Below, piece after piece: positions 8,160 through 15,235 of a DNA stretch of 23,654 nucleotides (the stretch's first letter is position 1; each line of letters opens with the position of its first letter). Location: the NCBI GenBank assembly GCA_023412665.1, contig JAEZCA010000048.1, positions 1-23,654 on the forward strand. The letters are read 5' to 3'. A model generated the notes under the pieces. The model did no database searches and was not told the DNA's origin. It saw nothing but the letters and a program-made list of their open reading frames with translations. A program made the translations under genes and the position numbers. This DNA comes from Bacillota bacterium. Its GTDB lineage: Bacteria; Bacillota; Clostridia; Acetivibrionales; DTU013.

Positions 8160-8619
8160 CCTGCTTTACCTTTGGCGGTTCCTTATATATAAATAGTATG
8201 TATACGGCCAGCAGTACAGTTCCGCAAGTCACTGCTATATCAGCTACGTTGAAGACCGGAAACGGATAAGAGCCGATATAGAACAGCAGAAAATCCGTCA
8301 CACTTCCTTCAGCTACCCTGTCAATATAATTTCCTATTGCTCCCCCCAATATAAGCGCCAGGGTGAACCTTAAAAATCTGTTTTTATTTTTTATTATATA
8401 ATAGACCAGAAATGCAGAAACCAACGGTATCAATATTAGAAACACCAGCCTGCTGTTCTGAAGTATCCCCCAGGCTCCTCCCTTGTTTTTATGCAGAGTC
8501 AGGTAGAAAAAATCATCAATCACAGGTATCATTTCCGAAAGCGCAACATTTTTGACCACAATATATTTTGTTAATTGATCTATAGCTATTACTATTATTG
8601 GTATTATGATCCAGAACAT
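8140..8619 (-). CDS. lspA: Lipoprotein signal peptidase (signal peptidase II)
   Basis: The 159-residue protein has four membrane helices and all LspA signatures: DQLTK at 14-18, NKGGAWG at 45-51, GNYIDR at 96-101 with catalytic D100, VTDF at 107-110, and FNVADIAV at 123-130 with catalytic D127. It cleaves prolipoprotein signal peptides in the cytoplasmic membrane after lipidation of the cysteine. The peptide-binding lipoprotein encoded further upstream on this strand is one likely substrate. Length is normal. The start at 8619 has GGAGGT with five-base spacing. It is transcribed from a near-consensus promoter at 8711-8739 and overlaps rluD. Confidence 0.97.
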   Translation of the reverse strand: MFWIIIPIIVIAIDQLTKYIVVKNVALSEMIPVIDDFFYLTLHKNKGGAWGILQNSRLVFLILIPLVSAFLVYYIIKNKNRFLRFTLALILGGAIGNYIDRVAEGSVTDFLLFYIGSYPFPVFNVADIAVTCGTVLLAVYILFIYKEPPKVKQDEANDK

Positions 8620-8643
8620 ATTCTACCTCCATTGAATTAGGTG

Positions 8644-8688
8644 AGGGGACACTCCTTCAGCTATGACTTTTGAGCAGGTATGTCCCCT
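8644..8688. repeat. Inverted repeat GGGGACA-type, copy 1 (in lspA leader)
   Basis: AGGGGACA (8644-8651) and TGTCCCCT (8681-8688) form perfect 8-bp arms, with CTCC following the first arm. A related copy lies at 19863-19914 with the same AGGTrAGGGGACAC beginning and TGTCCCnTTAT ending. This copy sits between the lspA promoter start point and the Shine-Dalgarno site, so it is transcribed as a leader hairpin. Confidence 0.6.
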
Positions 8689-8710
8689 TATTTAAGATTG
8701 ATTTTCTTTG

Positions 8711-8739
8711 ATTATACCGTTTGGCGCAAGCTCTGTAAA
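8711..8739 (-). promoter_or_regulatory. Sigma-A-type promoter of lspA-rluD
   Basis: On the minus strand: -35 TTTACA (8734-8739), a 17-base spacer, and consensus -10 TATAAT (8711-8716). Start of transcription is expected near 8704, giving a leader of about 85 bases with a hairpin (8644-8688). Confidence 0.75.
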
Positions 8740-8836
8740 CTCCTGCCTGGAATATTGAGGACTTTTAGAACCGGTAGCATCATAAGGTGCTTGGAAACAC
8801 AACCGAAATAAACGGTGCTGCCGTTCTGCCCCTTTA

Positions 8837-10672
8837 TCATTGGGCAGCAGGCTTGTACCATCTGGTCATGTCATAGAACCTGTTCCATGTATCCGGCGCT
8901 ATCTGTCCCTTTATTTCCTTGCTGTAGATCATCGAATCCCTTAAAAAATACAGTCCGATATATGGACAATCCTCTTCTATCTGTTCCTTCAGCGCTTTAT
9001 AGATCGCTTTCTTCTTATCCGGATCATTCTCGCTGAACAGTGCAGAAATATCAGCATCAACCTGAGCATTACTGTAACCGGCTATATTGTATGCATTCGT
9101 TACATTTGAAGAATAGGCTTCCGGAAGATATCCGGTCGAATACATAAAAGAAATGTCCGGTATCTGCGGCACCCTGCATCCTATAAAAGCCATATTGAAC
9201 TTGCCCGTATCGACCCTTTTCAGAAGTTCATCCCATTCGAGCTGCACCAGTTTTGAAGGAATTCCCGCCTCTTCAAGCTGCTCGCATATCATTTGGGCAG
9301 CCTTGACGCGCAGACTGTTGTTTGAGTTGACCAGCAGCTCCACCTTCAAATATCTTCTAACGCCTTTTATCACTTTATAATAACCCTGCTGCTTGCTATT
9401 TTTCCAGCCTCCGATAGCCAGTACATCCCCAGGTGTCTTAGCAATGGAGAGTTCATCGTTTTCTTCACCGGCGTCTTTATTATCATTTGGTTTATATGCT
9501 GCCTTATCTGCTTCAGTTGAAGGAAGACCTGCAGCGTTGTTCTCTGCTCCGGGTTCAACAATCGCTACCGTCTGCGCTGAGACTCCCTCAAGATCGGAAA
9601 TCCAGCTGTCAGGCAGCACAGGCAGTTCTGCTGCTTCAGCTTCGCCCGGCAGAAGCTCTCCTATTATTTTTTCTCTGTCAATTGCCATGGAAATTGCCTT
9701 TCTTGCATATACATCTGTAAACACAGGCTCCTTCAGGTTGAATGCAATATATTCAAAATCCCTTGATGTATACTTCTTGATAGTGAGATCTGTTCTGCCT
9801 TTATATTTCTGGTACTCATTCACAGATATTCCTGCAACATCCACATCTCCTGTCTGGAACGACTCCATTGCATCATTGGCATTTTTTATTATTTTCGCCT
9901 GTATGAACTCAAGATACATCCCGTTTGTGCTCAGTTCAGCATTTTCCTTCATATGCCACCAGTCGTTATTAAGTGACATTACTATTTTTTCACCCCTGGT
10001 ATAGGCATCGAATTTGTAGGGCCCTGTCCCGACGGGGTCAATCTCATCAGCCGCTGTCAGCACATCCATACTGATGAACTTGTGCTTTGGAATTATCGGA
10101 AAGTTCATCATTTCCGGCAGGAATGAATTTGGCTTTTTTAGCGCTATCTTCAGATTTGAAGAATCCACTGCCATGCACGAAGAAATATTCAGAAGTAAAG
10201 GCTTATAGACCGAATTTACAGATGGGATCATAATGGTCTGTATGGTAAATTCGGCGTCATAGGCTGTGAAGGGTTCTCCATCATGCCATTTGACACCTTC
10301 TCTGATATGGAAATTCCAAACCAGTCCGTCGTCTGAAACAGACCATGAATCAGACAGCACAGGAACAGCCTTCTGGGTCTTGTCAAGCTTGGTGAGCCCT
10401 TCATATATAAAGCTCACTATATCGGCTGTATAAATATTTTTTGTCAGGATAGGATTCAGCGTATCCGGTTCCGTGATAAAAAGCTTAAGCGTTCCTCCCT
10501 TTACAGGGCCGCTGTCAAGCACGTCAAAGTCATTCACAGATTTACTGCGATCTTTAGTCGTATCATACTTCTCATGGAGCTGCTGCAGCTGTTCAAGCTC
10601 ATATCCTGTCTGACAGGATGTAAGCAGCAGGCACATTATCAAATATACTATTATCCTATAGACTTTTTTCAT
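8837..10672 (-). CDS. Peptide-type ABC transporter substrate-binding lipoprotein (SBP family 5)
   Basis: The 611-residue protein begins with a lipoprotein signal: basic start, hydrophobic core, and lipobox LLTSC with C20 as the lipidated residue. The mature part is a family 5 (OppA/DppA type) binding protein: GGTLKLFITEPDTLNPI at about 59-75, LVWNFHIREGVKWHDGEPF at 117-135 and RKAISMAIDREKII at 324-337. Residues about 359-418 are an acidic, Ala/Asn/Pro-rich stretch inserted in the second lobe, not usual for the family. It would sit outside the membrane and bind peptides or similar ligands. No permease or ATPase genes are adjacent. The start overlaps the end of pgeF by 17 bp and has AAGGAG six bases upstream. 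Ligand unknown. Confidence 0.88.
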   Translation of the reverse strand: MKKVYRIIVYLIMCLLLTSCQTGYELEQLQQLHEKYDTTKDRSKSVNDFDVLDSGPVKGGTLKLFITEPDTLNPILTKNIYTADIVSFIYEGLTKLDKTQKAVPVLSDSWSVSDDGLVWNFHIREGVKWHDGEPFTAYDAEFTIQTIMIPSVNSVYKPLLLNISSCMAVDSSNLKIALKKPNSFLPEMMNFPIIPKHKFISMDVLTAADEIDPVGTGPYKFDAYTRGEKIVMSLNNDWWHMKENAELSTNGMYLEFIQAKIIKNANDAMESFQTGDVDVAGISVNEYQKYKGRTDLTIKKYTSRDFEYIAFNLKEPVFTDVYARKAISMAIDREKIIGELLPGEAEAAELPVLPDSWISDLEGVSAQTVAIVEPGAENNAAGLPSTEADKAAYKPNDNKDAGEENDELSIAKTPGDVLAIGGWKNSKQQGYYKVIKGVRRYLKVELLVNSNNSLRVKAAQMICEQLEEAGIPSKLVQLEWDELLKRVDTGKFNMAFIGCRVPQIPDISFMYSTGYLPEAYSSNVTNAYNIAGYSNAQVDADISALFSENDPDKKKAIYKALKEQIEEDCPYIGLYFLRDSMIYSKEIKGQIAPDTWNRFYDMTRWYKPAAQ

Positions 10673-11522
10673 TTGATGCTCCTTGAGATTTTATCTGTAT
10701 AAATGCAGCCATGCTGCCGGTCTTTCCATTATCGCCTCTGTAAGAGAAAAAAAGGTCGTTTCTGCATTTTGTGCATATGCCGCAGTTGTGTATGTTATCT
10801 TCTTTTAATCCTGCCTCTTTCAGCTGTTGAGTTATTATTCCCTTCAAGTCCACCTTCCACTTTGTATCGCTTATATTTACATAATATTTATCATCATTGT
10901 ATTTTTCTCTGAAGAGGCAATAAACATCATCTTCTACTTCAAAGCAGCAATGACCTATGGATGGACCCAATACGGCAATTAATTTTCCGGCATCATACTC
11001 CGGAAGCTCATTTAGTCTTTCAGCCAAGCTGTTCACTATATTGGAAAGCGTTCCCTTCCATCCTGAATGGAGCAGTGCAGCAGCCTTTATACCCGGCTCA
11101 AAAAGAAATACAGGCACACAATCAGCATGAAATGTTGTAAGCGTGACACCGGGCGTCATTGTATACAGACCATCAACGCCTTTTATATCGCTGTCTCTGT
11201 TAATGCCCTTTCCTTTATCGTTTGAACCGGCCCGGTAAACCCTTGTGCCGTGGATCTGATTGGTCAGTACCAGACTGTCCGGCTCCAACCCGGCTGCGCC
11301 GCATATCAGTTCAAAATTCCTGATTATATTGCTTCTGATATCCTTCCTGCTAAAGCCCAAATTCATCGTACTGCACTCTCCGGTGCTGACACCGCCTGCT
11401 CTTGTGCTCATACAATGTATCAGAACATCACTGTATTCGTTCAGACACTCAAATTCAATATATTTCAACGGGCCGTCCGTTACCAGAACAGCGCCTCTTC
11501 CAATTCCTTCAAAAGTTCTCAA
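10656..11522 (-). CDS. pgeF: Multicopper oxidase-like / PgeF (YfiH, YlmD) family protein
   Basis: This is a laccase-domain (DUF152) protein. The metal site residues are visible as H in TNQIHGTRV, C in TFHADCVPVF and H in LLHSGWKGT (H91, C135, H152 from the chosen start), plus GPSIGHCCFEV. Members act as purine nucleoside phosphorylase/adenosine deaminase-type enzymes, and E. coli YfiH has a role in peptidoglycan editing. The frame opens at a GTG at 11549 (297 residues), but that codon falls on the predicted transcription start and has no Shine-Dalgarno site. The TTG at 11522 has GGAGG nine bases upstream and gives 288 residues, so I use it. It is translationally coupled to the downstream binding protein. 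Bacillus ylmD lies in the division cluster near lspA, consistent with this neighbourhood. Confidence 0.9.
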   Translation of the reverse strand: MRTFEGIGRGAVLVTDGPLKYIEFECLNEYSDVLIHCMSTRAGGVSTGECSTMNLGFSRKDIRSNIIRNFELICGAAGLEPDSLVLTNQIHGTRVYRAGSNDKGKGINRDSDIKGVDGLYTMTPGVTLTTFHADCVPVFLFEPGIKAAALLHSGWKGTLSNIVNSLAERLNELPEYDAGKLIAVLGPSIGHCCFEVEDDVYCLFREKYNDDKYYVNISDTKWKVDLKGIITQQLKEAGLKEDNIHNCGICTKCRNDLFFSYRGDNGKTGSMAAFIQIKSQGASNEKSL

Positions 11523-11555
11523 TCGGCTGTCCCTCCACCTGAATTTCACTATTCA

Positions 11556-11584
11556 ATATTATCATATCCATACTTCATACTCAA
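11556..11584 (-). promoter_or_regulatory. Promoter of pgeF and the binding-protein gene
   Basis: On the minus strand: -35 TTGAGT (11579-11584), a 17-base spacer ending in TGA, and -10 TAATAT (11556-11561), i.e. an extended -10 promoter. The start of transcription would be at about 11549, which makes the GTG there an unlikely translation start. Confidence 0.65.
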
Positions 11585-11677
11585 TAACGGAACATAGTTA
11601 CAATCTCTTGTTCTATAAACATAGCGGCATAACGAGGAACGGCACTCATTTGGGTTACTTGCAATATTTTGGCCTTT

Positions 11678-11916
11678 AGTATAGCCATGCCGAAGTCCGG
11701 TGATCATTCATGACTGCAAGCGTTACAGATACTTCGGTATCACGCAGTACAAACGATGCAACAGGAACCACAACCTGCGGCACGGATGACGCAGGAGCTG
11801 CGTCCCGAGCCATGGACGGCGAGTGACCAGCGCCCTCGTTTGAACAAGTGATGCCGATTAGTAGCTGTACGCGAAGCAGTCCGAATGAGTACCGGATTTC
11901 GGCATGCTCTTATACT
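11678..11916. repeat. Large imperfect fold-back (palindromic) element
   Basis: The two halves are diverged reverse complements about a centre at 11796. Paired blocks at matching distances are AGTATA (11678/11911), CATGCCGAA (11686/11906), TCATTC, TACAG, CAAACGA (11750-11756/11836-11842) and GACGCAG (11788-11794/11798-11804). Local hairpins exist too, such as GATAC-TTCG-GTATC at 11728-11741. It is richer in G+C than its surroundings. It fills most of the 467-bp gene-free space between the pgeF promoter and spoVS; 11600-11677 shows nothing else. It could be a non-autonomous mobile element, a head-to-head repeat pair, or a structured RNA. I see no convincing open frame in it. Confidence 0.6.
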
Positions 11917-11958
11917 TCGGAATGGCTGCCGGCCACCATAATACCCCATACTTACAGT

Positions 11959-11994
11959 AAAAAGTGCTGTCGATTTTCATCAGCAGCACTTTTT
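11959..11994 (-). terminator. Terminator after spoVS
   Basis: Arms AAAAAGTGCTG (11959-11969) and CAGCACTTTTT (11984-11994) are perfect 11-bp complements with a 14-base loop. On the minus strand the stem ends in a T-run. It lies 23 bp beyond the spoVS stop. The A/T flanks on both sides mean it could also work on the plus strand. Confidence 0.85.
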
Positions 11995-12017
11995 ATAATA
12001 TGTATTTTATTGCTAAA

Positions 12018-12281
12018 TCACTTTCTGGGCTCAACGATCAACTTTATTGCTGTTCTTTCTTCTCCATCTATTACAATATCGGTAAATGCCGGAATACAGA
12101 TCAGTTCAATACCTGACGGCGCTACGAATCCACGGGCAATCGCAACAGCCTTCACCGCCTGGTTCAGCGCCCCTGCGCCTATGGCCTGCATTTCCGCCAT
12201 GCCCCTTTCTCTTATTACGCCTGCAAGTGCTCCCGCTATGGAATTTGGGTTTGATTTTGCTGAAATCTTTAAAACATCCAT
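12018..12281 (-). CDS. spoVS: Stage V sporulation protein S
   Basis: The 87-residue protein matches SpoVS along its whole length: MDVLKISAKSNPNSIAGALA at the start, then AIGAGALNQAVKAVAIARGF, and TAIKLIVEPRK at the end. SpoVS is a small Alba-like, probably nucleic-acid-binding protein; in Bacillus it is needed for spore coat assembly and affects septation timing. The ATG at 12281 has GGGGG eight bases upstream. It is transcribed alone from a sigma-H-like promoter (12322-12350) and ends at a strong terminator. It follows ymdB and rny as in Bacillus, but a repeat element and about 295 bp separate it from ymdB. Confidence 0.96.
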   Translation of the reverse strand: MDVLKISAKSNPNSIAGALAGVIRERGMAEMQAIGAGALNQAVKAVAIARGFVAPSGIELICIPAFTDIVIDGEERTAIKLIVEPRK

Positions 12282-12321
12282 ATTAATAACCCCCTAATGC
12301 ATTCAATATTATATGATAAGA

Positions 12322-12350
12322 AAATTCTACATTAAAAACCAAATTCCTCT
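12322..12350 (-). promoter_or_regulatory. Sigma-H-type promoter of spoVS
   Basis: On the minus strand AGAGGAATT (12342-12350) matches the sigma-H -35 pattern RnAGGAwww at the core, followed by 11 bases and GTAGAATTT (12322-12330), which matches -10 RnnGAATww. Transcription should begin near 12315, about 35 bases before the ATG. Bacillus spoVS is known to depend on sigma-H, so the match is expected biologically. Confidence 0.7.
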
Positions 12351-12418
12351 TTATTAAGTTAAAATTTAGAAATATATATTAATTATTGAACAATGTCACA
12401 TTCCCCATCCTCTTAGGG

Positions 12419-12542
12419 TACAATCTCTCACTGGCGTTGTTCAAACGCCACGTTTAGGCGTGGCGCACGGAGTGTAGCGTAGGGCGAATTCATTTCGCCT
12501 GTAGCGAGGGGGTATGGGGGCTTGCCCCCATTGGAAATTGTA
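12419..12542. repeat. Multi-hairpin intergenic element with short terminal inverted repeats
   Basis: TACAATCTC at 12419 and GAAATTGTA ending at 12542 are near-perfect inverted ends. Between them is a chain of hairpins: TGGCGTT/AACGCCA (12432-12450), an overlapping alternative CGCCACG/CGTGGCG (12446-12465), GGCGAA/TTCGCC (12483-12499) and TGGGGG-CTTG-CCCCCA (12515-12530). It lies between ymdB and the spoVS promoter and is more G+C-rich than its surroundings. It looks like a MITE-like repeat; it could also act as a terminator-like barrier for ymdB, which has no simple terminator. Confidence 0.6.
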
Positions 12543-12576
12543 AGTCATTTGACATTATCGTCCGATTTATCTCTAT

Positions 12577-13353
12577 TTAATTCAAATCAAACACCTTGGA
12601 TATACGATATATATTCACAGTTTTCCCTGTCACTTCATCTATGTCTAAAATAACGGCATTAAACTGAGCTTTACCTTTTGCTACTTCAAACCTGACAGGC
12701 ATCGAATAACGGAATTTTTCCAGGACAATTTCTCTGTCGACACCTATGATCCCTTCATATGGGCCTGTCATGCCTACATCAGTCAAAAATGCTGTTCCAA
12801 AGGGTAAAATTCTTTCATCGGCAGTCTGCACATGGGTATGTGTTCCGAGAACGCCGCTGACCCTTCCATCAGCGTGCCATGCCAGAGCACATTTCTCGGA
12901 GGTCGCTTCTGCATGCATGTCTACTATCACAGCCTTTACATGCTTCTTAATTTTTTCAAGCTCAATATCAAGCGTCCTGAAAGGACAATCTACAGGATCC
13001 ATATAGACCCTTCCCAAAAGGTTTATAACTCCCAGTCTTCCATTAATTATAACAGAGCCCTTTCCCGGAAGCTCCGACGGATAATTTGCCGGACGTATGA
13101 TCCTTGGATCATCATCGATGAAATTGGTGATCTCCCTCTTTGACCATGTGTGGTTTCCCATAGTAATACAATGTATACCGCAGCTATAAAGCTCTTTAGC
13201 TATCACGCATGTAATACCTGAGCCGCCCGCAGCGTTCTCTCCGTTGGCGATGCAGTATTCGAACCCATATTCTCTCTGGACCTCGCCTATATATTGTTTA
13301 ACGGCCTTTCGTCCAGGGCTTCCCACGATGTCTCCAATGAATAAAACCTTCAA
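12577..13353 (-). CDS. ymdB: YmdB-family metallophosphoesterase (2',3'-cyclic nucleotide phosphodiesterase)
   Basis: The 258-residue protein fits YmdB (TIGR00282; 264 residues in Bacillus). Metal ligands of the calcineurin-like fold are visible: FIGDIVG with D8, NGENAAGG with E39 and N40, TMGNHTW with N67 and H68, DMHAE with H147, and GTHTHVQTAD with H172 and H174. In Bacillus this enzyme influences the switch between motility and biofilm formation and works next to RNase Y. The start is a TTG at 13353 with GGAGG eight bases upstream; the nearby ATG is out of frame. It follows the rny terminator by 84 bp and has its own possible promoter. Confidence 0.95.
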   Translation of the reverse strand: MKVLFIGDIVGSPGRKAVKQYIGEVQREYGFEYCIANGENAAGGSGITCVIAKELYSCGIHCITMGNHTWSKREITNFIDDDPRIIRPANYPSELPGKGSVIINGRLGVINLLGRVYMDPVDCPFRTLDIELEKIKKHVKAVIVDMHAEATSEKCALAWHADGRVSGVLGTHTHVQTADERILPFGTAFLTDVGMTGPYEGIIGVDREIVLEKFRYSMPVRFEVAKGKAQFNAVILDIDEVTGKTVNIYRISKVFDLN

Positions 13354-13395
13354 ATCATGAACCTCCGTTTATTTGTATAGTTCAAGCTCTAATTT

Positions 13396-13404
13396 ACTAT
13401 AACA
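13396..13404 (-). promoter_or_regulatory. Possible extended -10 promoter of ymdB
   Basis: On the minus strand TGTTATAGT gives an extended -10 (TGnTATAGT) about 40 bases before the ymdB Shine-Dalgarno site. No good -35 is seen at 17 bases. It lies after the rny terminator, which makes a separate promoter reasonable. Confidence 0.4.
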
Positions 13405-13436
13405 TAAAATAGTCCGCTATCATATTTTAAAAATAT

Positions 13437-13461
13437 AAAAAGCGTGCATAGCACGCTTTTT
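13437..13461 (-). terminator. Terminator after rny
   Basis: AAAAAGCGTGC and GCACGCTTTTT form an 11-bp perfect stem with a 3-base loop, 16 bp after the rny stop. It has a T-run on the minus strand, and its symmetry makes it usable in both directions. Confidence 0.88.
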
Positions 13462-13476
13462 ATTATAACCTTTTTC

Positions 13477-15045
13477 TCATTTTGCGTATTCAATAGCCCT
13501 TGTTTCACGAATGACATTAACTTTAATCTGTCCCGGGTATTCAAGCTCGCTTTCGATCTTTTTAACGATCTCCCTTGCTTTCAATACCATTTCATCATCT
13601 GACACATCATCAGGCTTTACGATGATCCTGATTTCCCTTCCGGCTTGTATCGCATAGCATTTTTCTACGCCGGGGAAGGAATTAGCTATTTCTTCAAGCT
13701 TCTCGATCCTCTTTATATAGGATTCAAGCGTTTCTCTTCTGGCTCCGGGCCTTGCCGCTGATATTGAATCAGCTGCCTGTACAAGCACCGCGATCAAAGA
13801 TGTAGGCTCGACATCTCCATGATGCGACATGATCGCATTTATGACATCGTTTCCTTCTTTATACTTCTTAGCCAGATCAGCTCCGATGGTGACATGGGAT
13901 CCTTCCATTTCATGGTCTACTGCCTTTCCGATGTCATGCAGCAGTCCCGCTCTCTTGGCAAGAACCACATCTGCGCCTAGTTCTGCTGCCATCAGTCCTG
14001 CCAGCGTCGATACCTCGATGGAGTGATTGAGGACATTCTGTCCGTAACTTGTCCTGAATCTCAGCTTTCCAAGAAGCTTTATCACTTCAGGATGCAATCC
14101 GTGTACTCCGGTCTCAAAGGTAGCTCTGTCGCCTTCCTGACGAATCGTGTTCTCGACCTCTTTTTTAGCCTTTTCAACCATTTCTTCGATTCTTGCAGGA
14201 TGTATTCTGCCATCGAGAATGAGCTTTTCAAGAGTTATTCGAGCCACTTCTCTTCTTATCGGGTCAAATCCTGAAAGTATAACTGCTTCAGGAGTATCAT
14301 CTATTATGAGATCAATCCCGGTAAGAGTTTCAAGCGTTCTGATATTTCTGCCCTCGCGGCCTATTATACGGCCCTTCATTTCATCATTGGGCAGCGGAAC
14401 GACAGAGACTGTGGTTTCTGACACATGGTCAGCGGCACACTTCTGTATCGCTGTGGCGACGATATCTCTCGCCTTTCTGTCTGCTTCTTCCTTGGCTTTG
14501 GCTTCAAGATCCTTCACAAGTATTGCTAGTTCATGCTTTACTTCATCCTCAACATTCCTGATGAGGTACTGCTTTGCGTCATCAATGGATAGTCCGGAAA
14601 TTCTCTCCAGCTCTTCTATCTGTCTCTTGTGAAGTTCCGATACCTTCTCCTGTGTCGCCTGTACTTCCTTGATCTTCTTGTTCAGTGATTCGTCTTTCTG
14701 TTCCAGTGCTTCGACTTTTTTGTCGAGAGTTTCCTCTTTCTGAACAAGCCTTCTTTCCTGTCTTTGAATTTCACTTCTTCTCTCTTTGATTTCCCTGTCA
14801 AGTTCGATTCTGCTTCTGTGAACCTCTTCCTTTGCTTCAAGAAGAGCTTCTCTCTTTTTGCTTTCGGCTGTCTTCAAAGCTTCATTTACGATCCTCTTGG
14901 ATTCCTGTTCAGCACTTCCAATTTCAGCTTCTGCATCGATTTTTCTGCGATTGTATCCGATCCGAAACGATATAAAAGAAGCAACTACTGCTCCGATTAC
15001 AAGGCCAATCAAAATTCCAATAGCCAAATCAAAAATAACACACAC
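13477..15045 (-). CDS. rny: Ribonuclease Y
   Basis: The 522-residue protein has the full RNase Y order: N-terminal membrane anchor (about 5-27), a long charged coiled coil (about 33-200), a KH RNA-binding domain (GRIIGREGRNI at 225-235) and an HD domain (LLHDIGKA with H370-D371, and MSHHGD at 406-411). It is the membrane-bound endoribonuclease that starts mRNA decay in Firmicutes. The start is unclear: the GTG at 15045 lies one base after AGGAGG, too close for initiation. An in-frame ATT at 15036 has ideal eight-base spacing and a TTG at 15027 is 17 bases away. It is driven by a consensus promoter (15146-15174) and followed by a terminator and ymdB, the usual neighbour. Confidence 0.96.
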   Translation of the reverse strand: MCVIFDLAIGILIGLVIGAVVASFISFRIGYNRRKIDAEAEIGSAEQESKRIVNEALKTAESKKREALLEAKEEVHRSRIELDREIKERRSEIQRQERRLVQKEETLDKKVEALEQKDESLNKKIKEVQATQEKVSELHKRQIEELERISGLSIDDAKQYLIRNVEDEVKHELAILVKDLEAKAKEEADRKARDIVATAIQKCAADHVSETTVSVVPLPNDEMKGRIIGREGRNIRTLETLTGIDLIIDDTPEAVILSGFDPIRREVARITLEKLILDGRIHPARIEEMVEKAKKEVENTIRQEGDRATFETGVHGLHPEVIKLLGKLRFRTSYGQNVLNHSIEVSTLAGLMAAELGADVVLAKRAGLLHDIGKAVDHEMEGSHVTIGADLAKKYKEGNDVINAIMSHHGDVEPTSLIAVLVQAADSISAARPGARRETLESYIKRIEKLEEIANSFPGVEKCYAIQAGREIRIIVKPDDVSDDEMVLKAREIVKKIESELEYPGQIKVNVIRETRAIEYAK

Positions 15046-15145
15046 CTCCTAATATTCAGTTTTCAATGGCCATACCGGCTTAAAACCGGCTATTCATAAA
15101 GCTCAAACGGTATACACCGCCTGCTGTTATGCGAAACACAGATTA

Positions 15146-15174
15146 ATTGTAAACTTTTTTATTTTTTATGTCAA
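15146..15174 (-). promoter_or_regulatory. Sigma-A-type promoter of rny
   Basis: On the minus strand: perfect -35 TTGACA (15169-15174), a 17-base AT-rich spacer, and -10 TACAAT (15146-15151). The leader before rny is about 90 bases and contains a small CGGT/ACCG hairpin. The -35 box is about 60 bases past the ygiQ stop. Confidence 0.75.
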
Positions 15175-15235
15175 GAAAAACAAAACTTCCAGCCGTTCGG
15201 TACAAAATGCCCTTTTCATGCATCGCTCACATTTA

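Noticed and set aside
8801..8836. Weak hairpin AACGG/CCGTT after the binding-protein gene
   Set aside because: The stem has five pairs and no clean T-run, too weak to call a terminator.
9393..10004. 203-codon plus-strand frame
   Set aside because: It is antisense to the well-supported binding-protein gene and is Ser/Ala-rich in the way of a shadow frame.
11740..11949. 69-codon minus-strand frame
   Set aside because: It lies wholly in the fold-back element, has an odd Arg/Cys/Ser composition and no Shine-Dalgarno site; it is a by-product of the repeat.
14147..14632. 161-codon plus-strand frame
   Set aside because: It is antisense to the KH and HD domains of RNase Y.
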